From contig NC_063260.1 of assembly GCF_019578655.1 (NCBI RefSeq), forward strand, positions 28,606,888-28,670,887: a stretch of DNA of 64,000 nucleotides, given 5' to 3'. Position numbers and translations under genes: made by a program. Each line of letters starts with the position of its first letter. The stretch's first letter is position 1. Below the pieces are notes generated by a model, which saw only the letters and a program-made list of their open reading frames with translations, searched no databases and was not told where the DNA came from. Below, piece after piece: positions 22,834 through 35,982 of this stretch. This stretch comes from Ricinus communis. Taxonomy: Eukaryota > Streptophyta > Magnoliopsida > Malpighiales > Euphorbiaceae.

Positions 22834-25800
22834 TATAAGTATCTTGTTCATGATTTGCAGATTGACAATACAAATATAGCAGCAGCAGAAGTTTTAAATT
22901 AATCCCCGGCATAGATGTGAAGGAAGGTGTTTCTCTTGCGACTTTTAATTTTGCATTCTCATCTTTCTCTAAGTACTGTGAGATCATTGGACTAAAAAGT
23001 TAATTCTTGTTCCTCTTGTTTTATGTAACTTGCACATACTCTGTCCATATAAATATGCCTACTTCTACTGTGTAAATGTGGATGTTTGTTAGAATCTTGT
23101 TTTTTGTAAACTTCAATAGTTTAGTTGAAGCTCCTTTCACTATCATGTGCTAAAATATATATCTTTTGAAGTTGTTCTGGAAGAATGTAGAGTTAGTTGC
23201 GCAGATGGGGGTAACACTGTTCGGTCCTCTCATTCATTCTCTATTTCTTCCTGGTACGTTGCTCTTGTGCAACAATGCCTCTTTTATTATCTGGGATTTT
23301 TTTTGCGTCTCTACTAATTTATTTTTCAGCAACTTTCTGGTGCATTTATTTTTCAACCTGACAGTCCCATAATATATATTGCACTTGAGCTTTGATCTAG
23401 GGTGGCAATAATTTGCACAGTTTGCATGGGGAATTCAAAGCTTTATGCTTCCCTTTGGTACAAAAAAGGAAAAGTTATTACTAATTTTATTCTCAGGAAA
23501 ATAACACCAGAGTTGCCCTCTCTTGAGACTGGCTAGACTTTGATAGTCTGCATCATTTGTGCATTTCAATAATATTTAGAAGCTGGTGAGCTCGAATTTT
23601 AAGTTTAGTTAAGTCATTTTATTTAAAAAGAAATTTAGGATTTGAATGAAACAAAAGGTATAATTACATTTTTAGTGTCTGAATTTGTCAAGAAATGGCA
23701 ATCGAGTGGTTAAATTTTTAAAACTAACAATTGAGTGTGGTAACCTGTAAAAGAATAATAAAGTGATACTTTTAATAGATGATTTTTAAGTTTCTCTTAA
23801 ACTTTTACAGATATAGATGATAAAACAAAAATTTATTGAATACGTCAAAAACTAAAATAGATTCATTAGTAATATAGCCTTAGGGTAAGTTTTACCTTAT
23901 ATAACTCTCTTTCTCTAAAATCTATTAATCCTCAAATTAGTAGTATTAATCTTTAATCTCTAATTTATGAATCTTAATATTTATTTTACTATAAAACTTT
24001 AATGATTTGGTAAAAATATGTTTGTATATAATAAATAAGTTTATCATTTTATTATTCTTACAACATATTTTTACTGCATATTTCTTATTTTTTTATCTCA
24101 TTTAATATTAAAAAAATATCGATATTCATAATGTGTGACTGACTAAAAATAATATTTTATTATTTTTTTATAAATTGTCACGCTTAATTGTTGGGTCTTT
24201 TTTATAAAAAAGACAAGCATCATTTTGGAACCTTGATACATCGCTAATACTCAGGCTGGGTCAGTGGGTCAATTTGTTTCCTTGAAAACTTGTCTTTAAA
24301 ATCAGGCTCAACCTTCTGCATAGTACAATATTATATTAGCATATTTGGATTAATAAATTATACCCCCTAGTGTTCTTCCTTTTACCCTTGGATTTATCCC
24401 CACAGTACATAATCATAACAATTATTATAAGTTTGAATTTCATTCTCATTCCTAAGGTAAATACTGTATTTCAAGACGAGTGACTAGTCTACTGGTTAGG
24501 GAGGTACAAACCCATCTTGGCTGATGTTTAGCATATGCATATAGTTTGGAGTCCTTTTTTCTAGGTCTATACATTAAAGAGAAAAAGGGGTCTGACATTT
24601 CAATGTTTTCTCTAATTACATTTGTAGAGATTACTTTTATTTTTTTTTTAATTTTTCTTTCTTGTTGACGAGTGGTCATACACACATATATATATATATA
24701 TATATATAAAGGTGAGCGTGAAGCTTTATCGAAAACTATAAAATCTATGAGATGATTTTGTATAATATGATAGACTAATGTATGATTGTGTGAAGTGGGT
24801 ACGTACATACCTTTAAAAGATCATTCTGACATTTTATGCGCCTTTAACTTCATTGCTTTTGTTTTGACGAGAGCATGCATATGATTGGCCAATATCCTTT
24901 ATTCTTGGGTAATCAACTGTCCTCTACGAAATAAATGAAGCCACATTTAACCTAATTGAAGCGATAAAAATGCTAGACTCTTAGTTCAAGAAATCTTTTT
25001 CTGCACTAGACGTGTTATTACATACGTTTATATATATAATTAGATTTAGAATGCACCCTTGTATTTTATTTCAGCTCCATCCATGCATGCATGAAAATTA
25101 TATTAGATGTTATTCCAAATGTCTATGCTCAAGATAGATTTTGGAAACATCTAAGTTAGTCAATGAATGTTTATAGTACATATATATGCTTGGTAATATA
25201 TTAAGAGTGAAGGGGCAGCTTTTGGCTACAATTTACAAAATTGTGTTGGAGACTGAAGCTACACTCGAGCTGATACCTTTCCTGTTGATGATGGGCATCA
25301 TGGCTTAAGCTTTACCTGAGTTATATAATTGTGATCAATATGATGTACACATAGGATTATTAATATTATCATAGGGCACTAACTAAAGGTATAGAATGGG
25401 TGGAGCTTTGAAGAAGGAAACACTACTTAAAAAGCTAAAATGAAAAGAATAGAAAAAGAAGACAAAAGGCAGCAAGTAAAACTAAAGAGTGGCCGTCTGG
25501 CAAGAGAGAGCGATGTTGAATCTTGGTTCTCTCACATGACCTGTTAAAGCATTGTTAACAATGACTGAACCTATGCTAATTCCATGGCAATGGCCTTTTT
25601 AAATTTTTGACTTTCCTTTACCTATCTACTAAATTGTTGTTTTCTTCTTAAATTTTATTAAAATACTGCTGATCATTTTTTTTTTCTTTAAAGGAGTATT
25701 CTTTGCTTCCAACTCATACTTCCAAGCATCTCTAATTTGTGCCTTTAGTTACAAAAATAAAATTAAATTTATGGTGATTTTATCTTTTAGAGAGTGAATT

Positions 25801-27240
25801 TTATGTTTATAATAGCTATTATTCAGTATAATCCTGTCATGTGGTAATAGAATCAAATTAACTATAAAAAATTATTTTCTATTGTATAATAGATTTGACT
25901 TGGTTTGTTTATATAAAAATTATTATATGGCTAATTAGATAATAGTTTCAATGGGGCTTGCTCAATTAAATTCTAATAGGTGTTTCCACTTTATGCTAAG
26001 CTGAGTTGCATAAAAAAAGTTGTGGGCTCTCAAGTAGACTTTGATTTTGGGAGAACTTATTCTCATCTCTAGTGGAATCTACAGACTATTTAACTTAGAC
26101 CCACATCACATAGCAGTACTTTTTATATTATATGAATCCACAATAGGCAATGGGGCATTACAATCCAAGGTGTTGAATCATTATGTCCCACTCTCCAACA
26201 TATATTCTTTTACCTTTTCTTTATTTTACCCATTCTCCCATATTAAATTAACTAAATAAACCCCTGCCTGTGACAAGAATAATTCCAGATTGCTTAGACC
26301 ATTTCAGCAATGTGCAAAAGAGAAAATTATTCAAAGAAGATAAAAAATTTGGGAAGAAAAAAAAAAAACCACTTACTTTTGTCTGCAACATTCTTAATTT
26401 GATTCCTTCCAGTTCTTGTTGTGGGAGACCTGCTGGGATTTCCATCTTCAAAAGCAAGGAAAAACAGGAGACATCAGAACCTAGACCCTAATCGAATTGA
26501 AAATGGATTTGCGACATAACTTTTTCTTATTGATATAACTTGGATTATGAAGTGATAAGAAAACAATTGAGCCGAAAATAAAATGGAAGAGTATTTGAAT
26601 GGATTTGAATAAATTTGGATACATCACTTAAATCAAGTTAATGAACTTACTTGACATATTATAATTTCTTAAAAATAGTTTTATATCTATTGAATTTGAA
26701 GCCACCCTATCCTTCATCAAAGTTGCACCACAAGAGGTAAAAGTTCTTTGATTAGTTTCGGCCTAAATGAAAGAAAAGAAATCTTTAATGGGACTGAAGA
26801 GATTGACTTGGTTCAAAATGTTAAAAAGCTAACATGTCGTATCAATAAATATGGACTCATGTTTCATGTCCACCTAACTTCACTAACTAGTAAATATTTT
26901 CTGATGAGAAATTATGGTTAGAATTTATTTACCTCTTTGTTTTATCTGAAGAATGCATTTATTTGCTTACTTTGTTGGGCATAATGTATTTGTATATGTA
27001 TCTGAGAATAAGATTTAGCCTACTTAAAAAAGGAACTCCTAACCGTAATTGGGTTGGAGAATAATGAAGGCATTGATTGCTTTATGAACACAACCAACAT
27101 CACACACTCCCCTTAGTCAACAAACCTTAATCTCTGAAAGAGAAAAAAACGAGGAAACAAATTAAACAAGAAAAAGAAAAGAGCAGAGAAGAGGGGTAGA
27201 AAAAGAAAAGAAGGAAAAGAAAGAATTCCCATCAGACACT
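22834..27240. other. Intergenic, no gene recognised
   Basis: 3' flank of the plastid RNP gene followed by AT-rich DNA. The plus-strand frame at 23166-23372 lacks any recognisable motif. A TA microsatellite lies at 24686-24708. The ~100 bases at 23655-23760 contain phrases (TTTTTAGTGTCTGAATTTGT) resembling ends of old DNA transposons, but I found no partner end. Confidence 0.6.
24686..24708. repeat. (TA)n microsatellite
   Basis: Uninterrupted TA repeat of about eleven units. Confidence 0.9.
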
Positions 27241-27426
27241 CTCTGCTTTCCATGCAAGCCCCTTTTTCTTGCTTTTTCCCCACCTCCTTCTTGTCTTAGA
27301 CCTTCAAGGATTTTCACCACAGAAGTTCTATGTACTTGCTGCTTCAGCTTCTCTGTTTGTGTAGAGCATCTTCATTGATGTTGCATTTTGTCTCTAATCA
27401 CCGTCAAGAACAATTCCAAATGTGAG

Positions 27427-27608
27427 GTAATCTCTAGCCTCTTTTTCTTTGTATTTTATATCAAATGCTTACATCAAATATAATATTTCTGCCTTGGTTT
27501 TCAGTTAATCAGTTGAAGGTTCAATTACAAAATATCAAACATGACTTTTTCTTTTTCTTATTGATTTGTTTGCTGTTACTGAAAACTCTATCTCTAGCAT
27601 AATTGCAG
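27427..27608 (+). other. Probable 5'UTR intron of the ATL gene
   Basis: A donor TGTGAG/GTAATC and an acceptor preceded by a pyrimidine-rich stretch (AATTGCAG/GAAGAAG) bracket 182 T-rich bases ending 62 bases before the ATG. 5'UTR introns are frequent in plant regulatory genes. Inferred from splice signals only. Confidence 0.4.
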
Positions 27609-27670
27609 GAAGAAGAAAATTTCATGCTAAAGCTATAGAAAAGTCCTACAGTCAATAAGGTTAAGTCATC

Positions 27671-28822
27671 ATGGCATCACTAGGCACCCCAAAAACTTGG
27701 ATTCCTTATGTGAATGGTAAAGACTGTTCTAAAGGGTTTTGTAGCTTGTACTGCCCACAGTGGTGCTACATCATCTTCCCTCCTCCTCCGCCTCCTCCTC
27801 CTTATGATGAATTCCCAGATGATAATTCAGGCCCGACTTTCTCCCCTCTTGTCATTGCAATTATTGGTATTCTGGTTAGTGCTTTTCTTCTAGTAAGTTA
27901 CTATACCATAATTTCGAAGTACTGTGGAAACAATAATAATGATTCAGCAAGAAGAAGAGAAAACCAAGATCAAATTGAAGAACTGGAGGACAATCACAAC
28001 CCATCTCTCCATGAACCTTGGCATGTTACCACCACTGGCTTAGATGAAGCTTTAATCAAATCAATTACAATGTGCAAGTACAGGAAAGGAGATGGCTTGA
28101 TTGAAGGTACAGATTGCTCTGTTTGTCTAAGTGAGTTTCAAGAAGATGAAAGCATAAGGCTTTTGCCTAAGTGTAGCCATGCTTTCCATGTCTCTTGCAT
28201 TGACACTTGGCTTAAATCTCACTCGAATTGCCCTCTGTGTCGAGCTAACATCATTTTCATCAGCGCTTCACTTCCTCCATTACCTCCTCCTCCACCTCCG
28301 CTCATGGAAAGTCTACTTCCTGGTGATGAACCCATTCGAGGAAGTAACAGGGCAAATGCAAATGTGGCAGTTGCACAAGACATAGAAAGGGAAAGGGTCG
28401 TCTCATCAGAAGATGAAACAGTGCAAAATCATGGAGCTCCAAAGGCACCACTGCGTGTTTTTAGCGATTTGGGAAGCTTGGAAGAGAGAGATGCCATAAT
28501 TGAGATTAGAGATGAAAGGTATCATCGTCAACACATCAGGAGATCATTTTCACTGGATCATCCATGTCAAAGCCGTGCTTCGGTTGCTGATATCTTGAGA
28601 ATAAATCAGGATGAAGATGTCATTCTAAATCCTGAAAATTGCTTATCAGGAGATGCTGGATCATCGAAACATTCAGTGGAAGTCAGCAAGTCTAATAGCC
28701 ATAGAAGAAAAAGAGTTTTGCTCGGTGTACTAAGTCCTGTTACAATGAAGAGATCATTTTCAAGTGGAAGATTTTTCCTCACTAAGCATGGAAGGGTACG
28801 TGACTTCATTAGCCCCGTCTGA
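27671..28822 (+). CDS. RING-H2 finger E3 ubiquitin ligase, ATL51/52/54-like, 383 aa
   Basis: Intronless CDS. The N-terminus has a Cys-rich segment ([20 protein letters not shown], residues 19-38) followed by a polyproline run, which is the signature I associate with ATL51/52/54. One membrane span lies at about 59-80 ([20 protein letters not shown]). The GLDE motif is at 123-126. The RING-H2 finger has C149, C152, C168, H170, H173, C176, C187 and C190, the canonical CX2CX15CXHX2HX2CX10CX2C spacing with the conserved P before the last Cys pair and W180. Such proteins are membrane-anchored E3 ligases that recruit an E2 through the RING and ubiquitinate partners in stress and defence responses. 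The C-terminal ~190 residues are low-complexity and Ser/Arg-rich. Preceded by AT- and GA-rich leader DNA with a probable intron. The subgroup assignment is from memory. Confidence 0.92.
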   Translation: MASLGTPKTWIPYVNGKDCSKGFCSLYCPQWCYIIFPPPPPPPPYDEFPDDNSGPTFSPLVIAIIGILVSAFLLVSYYTIISKYCGNNNNDSARRRENQDQIEELEDNHNPSLHEPWHVTTTGLDEALIKSITMCKYRKGDGLIEGTDCSVCLSEFQEDESIRLLPKCSHAFHVSCIDTWLKSHSNCPLCRANIIFISASLPPLPPPPPPLMESLLPGDEPIRGSNRANANVAVAQDIERERVVSSEDETVQNHGAPKAPLRVFSDLGSLEERDAIIEIRDERYHRQHIRRSFSLDHPCQSRASVADILRINQDEDVILNPENCLSGDAGSSKHSVEVSKSNSHRRKRVLLGVLSPVTMKRSFSSGRFFLTKHGRVRDFISPV

Positions 28823-31800
28823 GAAACAAAATTGAATTTTCTTTCTTGAAAAAATTATTTGGTCGGCACAATTATGAGAAAACAAAAATTTAAGGGAGAA
28901 TTTAGTTTTAGAAAAAGCTAAATCTCGTACTGTACTATTGTGATTATTACACCAATCATTTTCCATATTAGATCTAAAATGGATGAGGAGGCCTATGTGG
29001 GATTAAATCTTGTGATTTGCTTGCTTAACTTTTACCACTTAACATAAAATGAGTAATCAAACTTTTGTTAATTTCACCTTTGCAACTTATCTCTAGTTTT
29101 CTTTTGAATAGCAAGATACTTTCTCGGAAATTCCTTGTCAGTGGAGGTAATTGAAAACATATCAACTTTTGAAGCTCTTCAGGGAACTTTATCATCCTGA
29201 ACTTCACTAATTTAGTCCTAAGCCTGTAAGGCTCTATCATCAACAGCATCAGGATAAACCCATTGGCCAATCCTCAACTTTGGCATCGAGTGGGTATCAG
29301 AATCCCTAAAGTTCATACCTAAAAACATCAGTCACTGAACAACTATTGACCTAGGGATCAAACCAACACCCTCAATCCTTCCCATACTCAATTAATTTCT
29401 TTATATCAGTTTGGACATTAACCAGATGCTTCCAGCTCCAAGAAGCTTTAAAGGGCTTTGTAAAACCCCAATAACTCAATTTCTTGAGCTTGTACGGAAT
29501 GGCCTAGACAAATACATAATATGGCTTCACTAGTAATCAGGGAAAACACCTGCTTGGAAATAGAAGTCTTGTTCCAGACATGGACTTTCCTGACGCTCAA
29601 ATCTTCAGATTGTTTGGACTTGCGCACTGTATTCCAAGCAATCATACCATAGCCTCTCTCCAGAGATCTTCACAAGTTATTTGAAGTGTCTTCTAATTCT
29701 AGAAGTATGCACTTCCGTAATGCACTTGGGAAATGCATTACAACAGGCCATTGGTCTGGTAAGATTATTAAAGTTCTTAAACAGTTAACTCTGGGCTCAG
29801 AATACCCAATTGCAGCAAGTCCTTGAGTCCAACAGACCCTAGGGCCTTATCCCCCACATAGAGGCTTTAATATCCAGAGCACTGACAGTAACATCCTATG
29901 AAAATTATAATGTTGACCTCTAAAAATTGTTTATTTAGCCGACTTAAACTCAAAATCAAGGAATAAAATAAATTACAAGCTTTAGGAACCCAGAAATAGC
30001 AACAATAGCTACAAAAACTCCAAACCAGATTTTTGCAAAAATCAGAATTTAAAAAAGAATAGCAGAAATAAAAAAGCTAGAATCGTAATGAAATGCACAA
30101 CGAATTCAAGAGTACTGACTTATACATCTCTCAATGGTATTTTCATTGACATCAGTAAATCAATATTTTCCAAAGCTGCAAAACCAGAAAAACAAACAAG
30201 TTATTAACCATGTCCAAGCTAATTACTGAGCAAATATAAGAAAAATTCTTTTACTAAATTTCAGAATGCACAAGTTAAAAAAAGAAAAATTGAAAAAAAT
30301 GCTGATGTAAACTGTGCTAGTCTCATATTTTAAAGTCCACTTTATGAGCTAAAGTTATACATGTCAACCTATTTATGATCACCCAAAACATGCAAATCCA
30401 CATATATTTAAGAGACTGGAAATTGATCATTAAATTAAACATGTAATCACCCAAAACAGCTAATTGGATATGACAATCCACAAGCATGATAGATAAGCAA
30501 ATCAATCCCTAGTATATATATATAGTGTTTCATTCACACGATGTTCTTTAACTGTTTAAGGGAGGGCTCAATTGGGCAGATGTATATGCCCTGTTTTTCT
30601 TGATTTCTTTTTCTGGTTCTCTTATAAATCCTGTATTTGGTTAATTTTCTCTATGCTTTTATCTTCTTATTTATTTCTCAATAATATATACTCTGTAGGT
30701 TTTCTTTTTCCTAAAACCAAAATTTAATATTGAGATTTTATACTTATTAAATACATGAATTTTTCTTGATCACATGCAAGCAAGAAAATAAACAATTATA
30801 ATCAACGATAATGATTTTTCCCTTTTCATTAAATATATAAAATTCTACTGTTTTTCTTTTCCAGTGTTGCTTTTTTCTCCAGCCATTTTATAATATTTCT
30901 TCCAAAATTAAAAAAAAAAGAAGAAATAACGTGATTAATTTACTTATATAAAACCCACGATTATTAATTATTAGCATTATTAGTATAAAAGAAAAGAAAA
31001 TTAATTTTAATAAAAACATAGAAGATGACTCAACACTACACTGTACATATGTACTTTCCTAGTTGCTTTCAGTCTGCAAACAAGAATGTTTTATTTATTT
31101 GTTTTTTTTTTTAAATTTCAAAACTTTTGTTATAGAAAAACCAAAGGGTTTTATGCTTTCTTGAGTGAAATTGTGTATCATTGTACGTGACTATAAGTAC
31201 GTACTATTAGTGAAGAAAATTGTACAATTTGATTTGCTTGGCGATGGCAATTCATCTTTGTAGATTGGGTGCTATGTGTTTAGACCATACGACCAGATTA
31301 GCAAATAGATTTCAACTTCAAATTATAGATATTTTTCTAGTAGAAGTCCTTATTTCCTACAAGGATAAAGGACTTGGTGCATAAACTAGACCAACCTGCT
31401 ACTTTACTTAGGGGTCTCCAGTCCCGCATTAGCCTAACTTCATCCAATCAGTGCTACAGCTTTCATTTTATCTAGAACCATTTTACACAGCTTTATATAT
31501 ATGTCATATTTTACAATGCAAAAGCCTTTTAGCAGGCCAGTTTCAATGCCCGTGATAATACCCATGAAAAAATGAGAACCTATGCAATTTCTTTTCTTTT
31601 CTTTCTTCTGATGAAAAAAAAGAGGGAAGAATTCATGCAAATCCCAAGAATCAGGTTAAACTGAAAAAGAAGAGAGACTTTTCTTGTCTACGTACTTCAC
31701 ATTTCCACTCTTCAAACAGCTCACTTGCAGAAACTAAATCCTTCTTAGCAAGGCTACTCTTTCCAGTAGCCTATCAGAAATCCTTTTCATTTAACCATTT

Positions 31801-32134
31801 CTTGTTAGGTCAAATAGAAATTAATATTTGAGAATTCGGTTAAACAAAAAGTACAGAGAAAATTTTTGTCCACATACTTTACATAGCTCATTTTTGGGTT
31901 GGAAAATCCTTACATTTCTTTTTAACAACCCCCCCTTCTTTTGTTCCTGAGATTTTCTTTAACAGCCTTATAAGGTACAACTTGTGTCCAGCAGGATCCA
32001 AACACAACAAACATCACTGCAGCTGCAGAAAAGGAACATCAGAAACTACATTACAACAGACAAGAAAGATTGGTGCCATTCTGGCGATATTTTTTTCTCA
32101 AACCAGAAGGCATTTTGGTAGGCTAAGTACTTTA
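28823..32134. other. Intergenic, with an unrecognised eroded block at ~29030-29890
   Basis: After the ATL 3' flank, 29030-29890 has more balanced base composition, and the minus strand shows several 60-80-codon open pieces broken by stops (29270-29025, 29645-29448). Pieces such as FPEELQKL hint at a leucine-rich protein but are too short to assign. The rest is AT-rich. 31980-32134 is probably the 3'UTR of the bHLH gene on the minus strand. Confidence 0.45.
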
Positions 32135-34507
32135 TCAACATAAGGCAGCTTCTTCCTCAATTATTCTAAGCATGTGGTGGACTGCTCCTGCTATGTCATC
32201 TGCAGAAGTGAGTTGGCATTCTTCTTCTAGCTGCATTAAGACTCTACAACTTCAATAACCCCCCAAAAAAATGTCCAAAATTTAAGTTCAAATTTAATGA
32301 AGTTTAAGTGTTATGACCAAAGGATATTTGGAAATCTTTTCCCTGCCTGCACAGTCCATGGCAGATCATCACACACAAATGGATAGAGTCATCAGTCACC
32401 CATTTGTACAGTGGACCCACCACTAATCATGTATAATGGTCCATGGTGGACCACACAGGCAAGAAATTTCTTATTCAAACATAGAAAACACAACAAAAAG
32501 ATAAACTTAAAAAGCAACCTCTCCTCCCATATATACTTTTTTATATATTAACATATTACAATTATCGACTTATGCATTATGTGCACGACATAATTATACA
32601 TGATATTTATAGCCACTAAATTTATGCATATGTAATGAGTGATAATATTAACTTGTTAGAGATCTCTTCAAGCTTAAACTTTTGGACCATCACGTACAAG
32701 CTTAACTTTTTTATACTGACAACAAAATCTCTCTACAAAAGCATAATCATATTGATAGAGACAACACCTTGTGACATATAGAACTTGTAGAGATGATATC
32801 TGATTAATGTTCATGTCCAAAACTTACTTACCTTAGCACTGATTGTACACAGAACCAAAGGGTCCATAGTCGTGACATTGATGTGAAGAATGGTAAGGTA
32901 AAGTGTTTGAAATCCAGAAACTAACTTGGGAAGCTTTCTAGGGCTTCTTCTTGAGAGAATTCGAAGATTTGCATGTGTTTCGATTAATGTCACCTCAATA
33001 TCAGCAATTGCTGCTATGGTCTTGGATGTATATTTGTTAGGCATTTGAGACCAAGTGTATTGAGGATATATAAAAAATTGAGCAAAGGGAGGTGGTAGGA
33101 ATTTAGAGGCTGTGCATGTGTCTTCATTTGGTTCTCTCTGTCCATGAAGTAATTGCATCTTTTGAACTTCAAGTGATTGCAAGAGATGCTCTAGTTCCTT
33201 CACAAATTCTATAGCACCACCGACTATAGATGCCTGGTCACCCTATAATAATAATTTGACAAAGTTGTTAACACTTTATAACAACAAATAATATAAATGT
33301 TCGCTCAAATTTATATTTAATTTTTTTTAGGTCACAAAATTTTATTTTAATTATCCAATTTTAGTTTTATTTTATTTAATTTTTTTGTTACAAAAAGAAT
33401 TGACACATTATAAAAAAAGCTAGTAAAAAAATTAATTAAAAAAATATAATCTATTAATTGTTGATTAATAAAGTAACTAAATTCTAATTAAAATTTTATA
33501 ACTAAAAGGAAATTAAATATAAAAATTATCCCTACCTTACATTGTAAGTGCATGAACATACAAATACATGCAACATTATAAGTATAATATTGGAGACAAT
33601 AATCTACATGATTGAAAACTTCAATTTTGCATAAGTTATAGCAATATTTCAGCTAAAGTTGGACTGCTTCTGCATTTTGGTGCATCACAGTCTCTTACAC
33701 CCGCCATCGACCACCTCGAAAAGCTGAGGACACCCATTTACACAATCTCGTACCCAATTCTTTCCAAACACGAGATCTCTAAGACTACACTGAAATTTCA
33801 TGTCCTATACAAAATTATTAGGCAGCTAGACTCAATCTTTTCAGGAATAAAATTTTCCTATTCCGGAATATGTCAAATTAGATCAAAAGAAATGTATCTG
33901 CTGGCTGTGCCTCTACTAGTTTGCAGACTAAATTTTCCAATAAGTACTGTAAATCATATAAAATTGGAATAACTTCTGTCTCACTATTGTAAAAGTAGCC
34001 AAAATTGCAGGGTGTGGTTGTATTTTATTATAGATACTGTTATTACTATTTCATTAAAGGTTTAGCAATGTAATAATAATAAGATAATGAAAGAATCGAA
34101 CAAACCCTTTGCACGTAAGATTCAGGCATGAGAGATCTCAAAACGGCAAGATGTTCATTCATTTGTTTACGCCGGTTTCTCTCAACAGCAATATGTGTCA
34201 TCCTTTGTGTCTCAGCTTCTTCTTTGTTCTGGCATACCCTTGGCTTTCTTCTTCTTTTCTTCCTTCCTTGCACAGCTAAGTTCTGCCTCCATTCGGCGGC
34301 AGCTTCCGGTTCCTTTAGGCGCCTTTGTCGGGTCATTAACGAGCAGCTTCTCATAGCAGTACCATGGTTTTGAGGTTTCAGAGTAGTCTCCAATAAAAGA
34401 CTAGTTGTCTGTAAAGAGTCATGGCTACTACTATATGGGGTTGCGGATATGGTGTCATAGACAATAAAATTCAAGAACTCACTCGAAGATACTGTTTCTA
34501 GTGTCAT
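32135..34507 (-). CDS. bHLH transcription factor, group Ia, 3 exons, 302 aa
   Basis: Exons on the minus strand: 34507-34106, 33242-32832 and 32230-32135, all phase 0 with GT-AG introns, giving 302 residues. The basic region ([20 protein letters not shown], residues 101-120) has H105, E109 and R113, so E-box binding is expected. Helix 1, the loop and helix 2 continue across intron 1 ([31 protein letters not shown]). The C-terminal half (from about residue 205: [20 protein letters not shown] onward) is the ACT-like dimerisation domain of group Ia bHLH proteins (bHLH57/67/70/94/96 and the stomatal factors). Exon 3 encodes [20 protein letters not shown] and ends the domain; its acceptor TGCAG/CTAG was chosen because it alone continues exon 2 in phase into this conserved tail. 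The group includes regulators of stomatal and epidermal development; this member's target is not evident. Confidence 0.9.
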
Positions 34508-34784
34508 TTTTTCCTTCTTAAAACTGTTACCTAAGCTAACTTGAACTCTCCTCTAAATTCAACTGAAACAACCTTTAACAAGTTGCAATCCAGTGACTGC
34601 CACCGCTATATAGCAAAACCCAATTGCCTCAACTCTTATTTGTTTGTTTGTGTAAGAGTAAGAAAGTTAGAAAGGTAATATAGTGAAAGAATAAGATACG
34701 GTGCACGTGAGAGGGGCAGAAAAGGTGTTCCGCTTTTCTGCTTACAAAAAGTGAGGGAAAAAATAAAATAAAATAAGAGTGTTC

Positions 34785-34808
34785 CTCTCTCTCTCTCTCT
34801 CTCTCTCT
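34785..34808. repeat. (CT)n microsatellite in the bHLH leader
   Basis: CT repeat of about twelve units (GA on the transcribed sense), about 280-300 bases before the bHLH start codon, in the probable 5'UTR or core promoter. Confidence 0.85.
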
Positions 34809-35960
34809 GATATCTTTGTTTGGGTTTACTTCCCGATTTCGTAGATGCTGTCAACGGTGGCACAGTTTCCGCAGTGGAGAGGCAGAAATATGCATACAAA
34901 CAACACAAGCAGCTGTATAAAAGCTACTCCTCACATTCAAATCTGTGTTGGGTCTTGCAGCAAATGACTGGCTCACGTACCTAGATTCTCATGTTCATTA
35001 TTTAGATACAAAGGGAAGGTTTTTCTTACATGTGCTTGACAATCCATGTCTCACCATGCATGTCAATGTTTGTCTCTTCTGTTGATGCTGATTGTAGTTG
35101 TTATCTGAGCCGTTCATCTTGCGACTTCCTAATCCTATGGTCTATTAGGGATGCTTGGATATAGTTGTGAGTTTGCCATGCCTGTTAAAATGCCTATGTC
35201 AAAGGCTAAAGGTACTAGTTTTTCAGCACTTTCACCATCTGACAGACACAGGTACGTGAAGGTTTTCGAAATGTCAATTGTCAGTTGCATTGGCGACAAT
35301 GAAGTTTTACAATTTGATGTTCCAACATTTAAAGGAAATAATTTTGGATTTGCTTAAAATTGATCACTGGGTTATATTCATTTGTACTAACACATTACTG
35401 GTTTCCAAAGAACCAATTTCCAACTTGAAATACCTGCCAATCCAAAATCCCAAGAATGGTAAAAGATCCTTGAATAGATTTAATAATAGCAGCAATTGAA
35501 TGGCTCGTCATTCACATTTTATTCCCAAGTCGTCATCAGATTTAAAGAAGTGTCATCAGCCATTATAATTGGGTCATTTCTGGTAGTTCCAGGGGCACTC
35601 AGGATTATGCGCTTTGCTATTGCTCATGAGAGACATTATAACCGGCATGAATATTGATTACCTGAAATCACAGTTCATGCTTGAGCTACGAGGAAATTCA
35701 TCTTTGCTACGTTGTCATGATAAAGACAGATTTCAAATTCAATTTCAGTAGAAGCTCAACAGCTGTCCTTCAAATCTTTATATCTAATAAGGCTTTGTAG
35801 TACCATAATTACCACAACCATATAATGCCAGTACGAAAATGCCCTCTAAATTGTTTTTCCTTTTGGGACTTAAAAATCCATGGGATGAGACCAGCTGTTG
35901 CTAATATAGAGTTGCTGCACCGCAAAGTTTCCAAAGAACTGTTTCATGGACCAGCTGTTG

Positions 35961-35982
35961 CTATATATATATATATATATAT
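35961..35982. repeat. (TA)n microsatellite
   Basis: About eleven TA units. The words just before it (CCAGCTGTTGCTA) also occur about 60 bases upstream at 35890-35902, indicating a small local duplication. Confidence 0.85.

Noticed and set aside
24452..24808. 118-codon minus-strand frame
   Set aside because: Includes a Tyr-Ile run that is the TA microsatellite translated; no domain.
28606..28966. Minus-strand frames over the end of the ATL gene
   Set aside because: Antisense shadows of the ATL coding region and 3'UTR.
34128..34373. 81-codon plus-strand frame
   Set aside because: Antisense shadow of bHLH exon 1.
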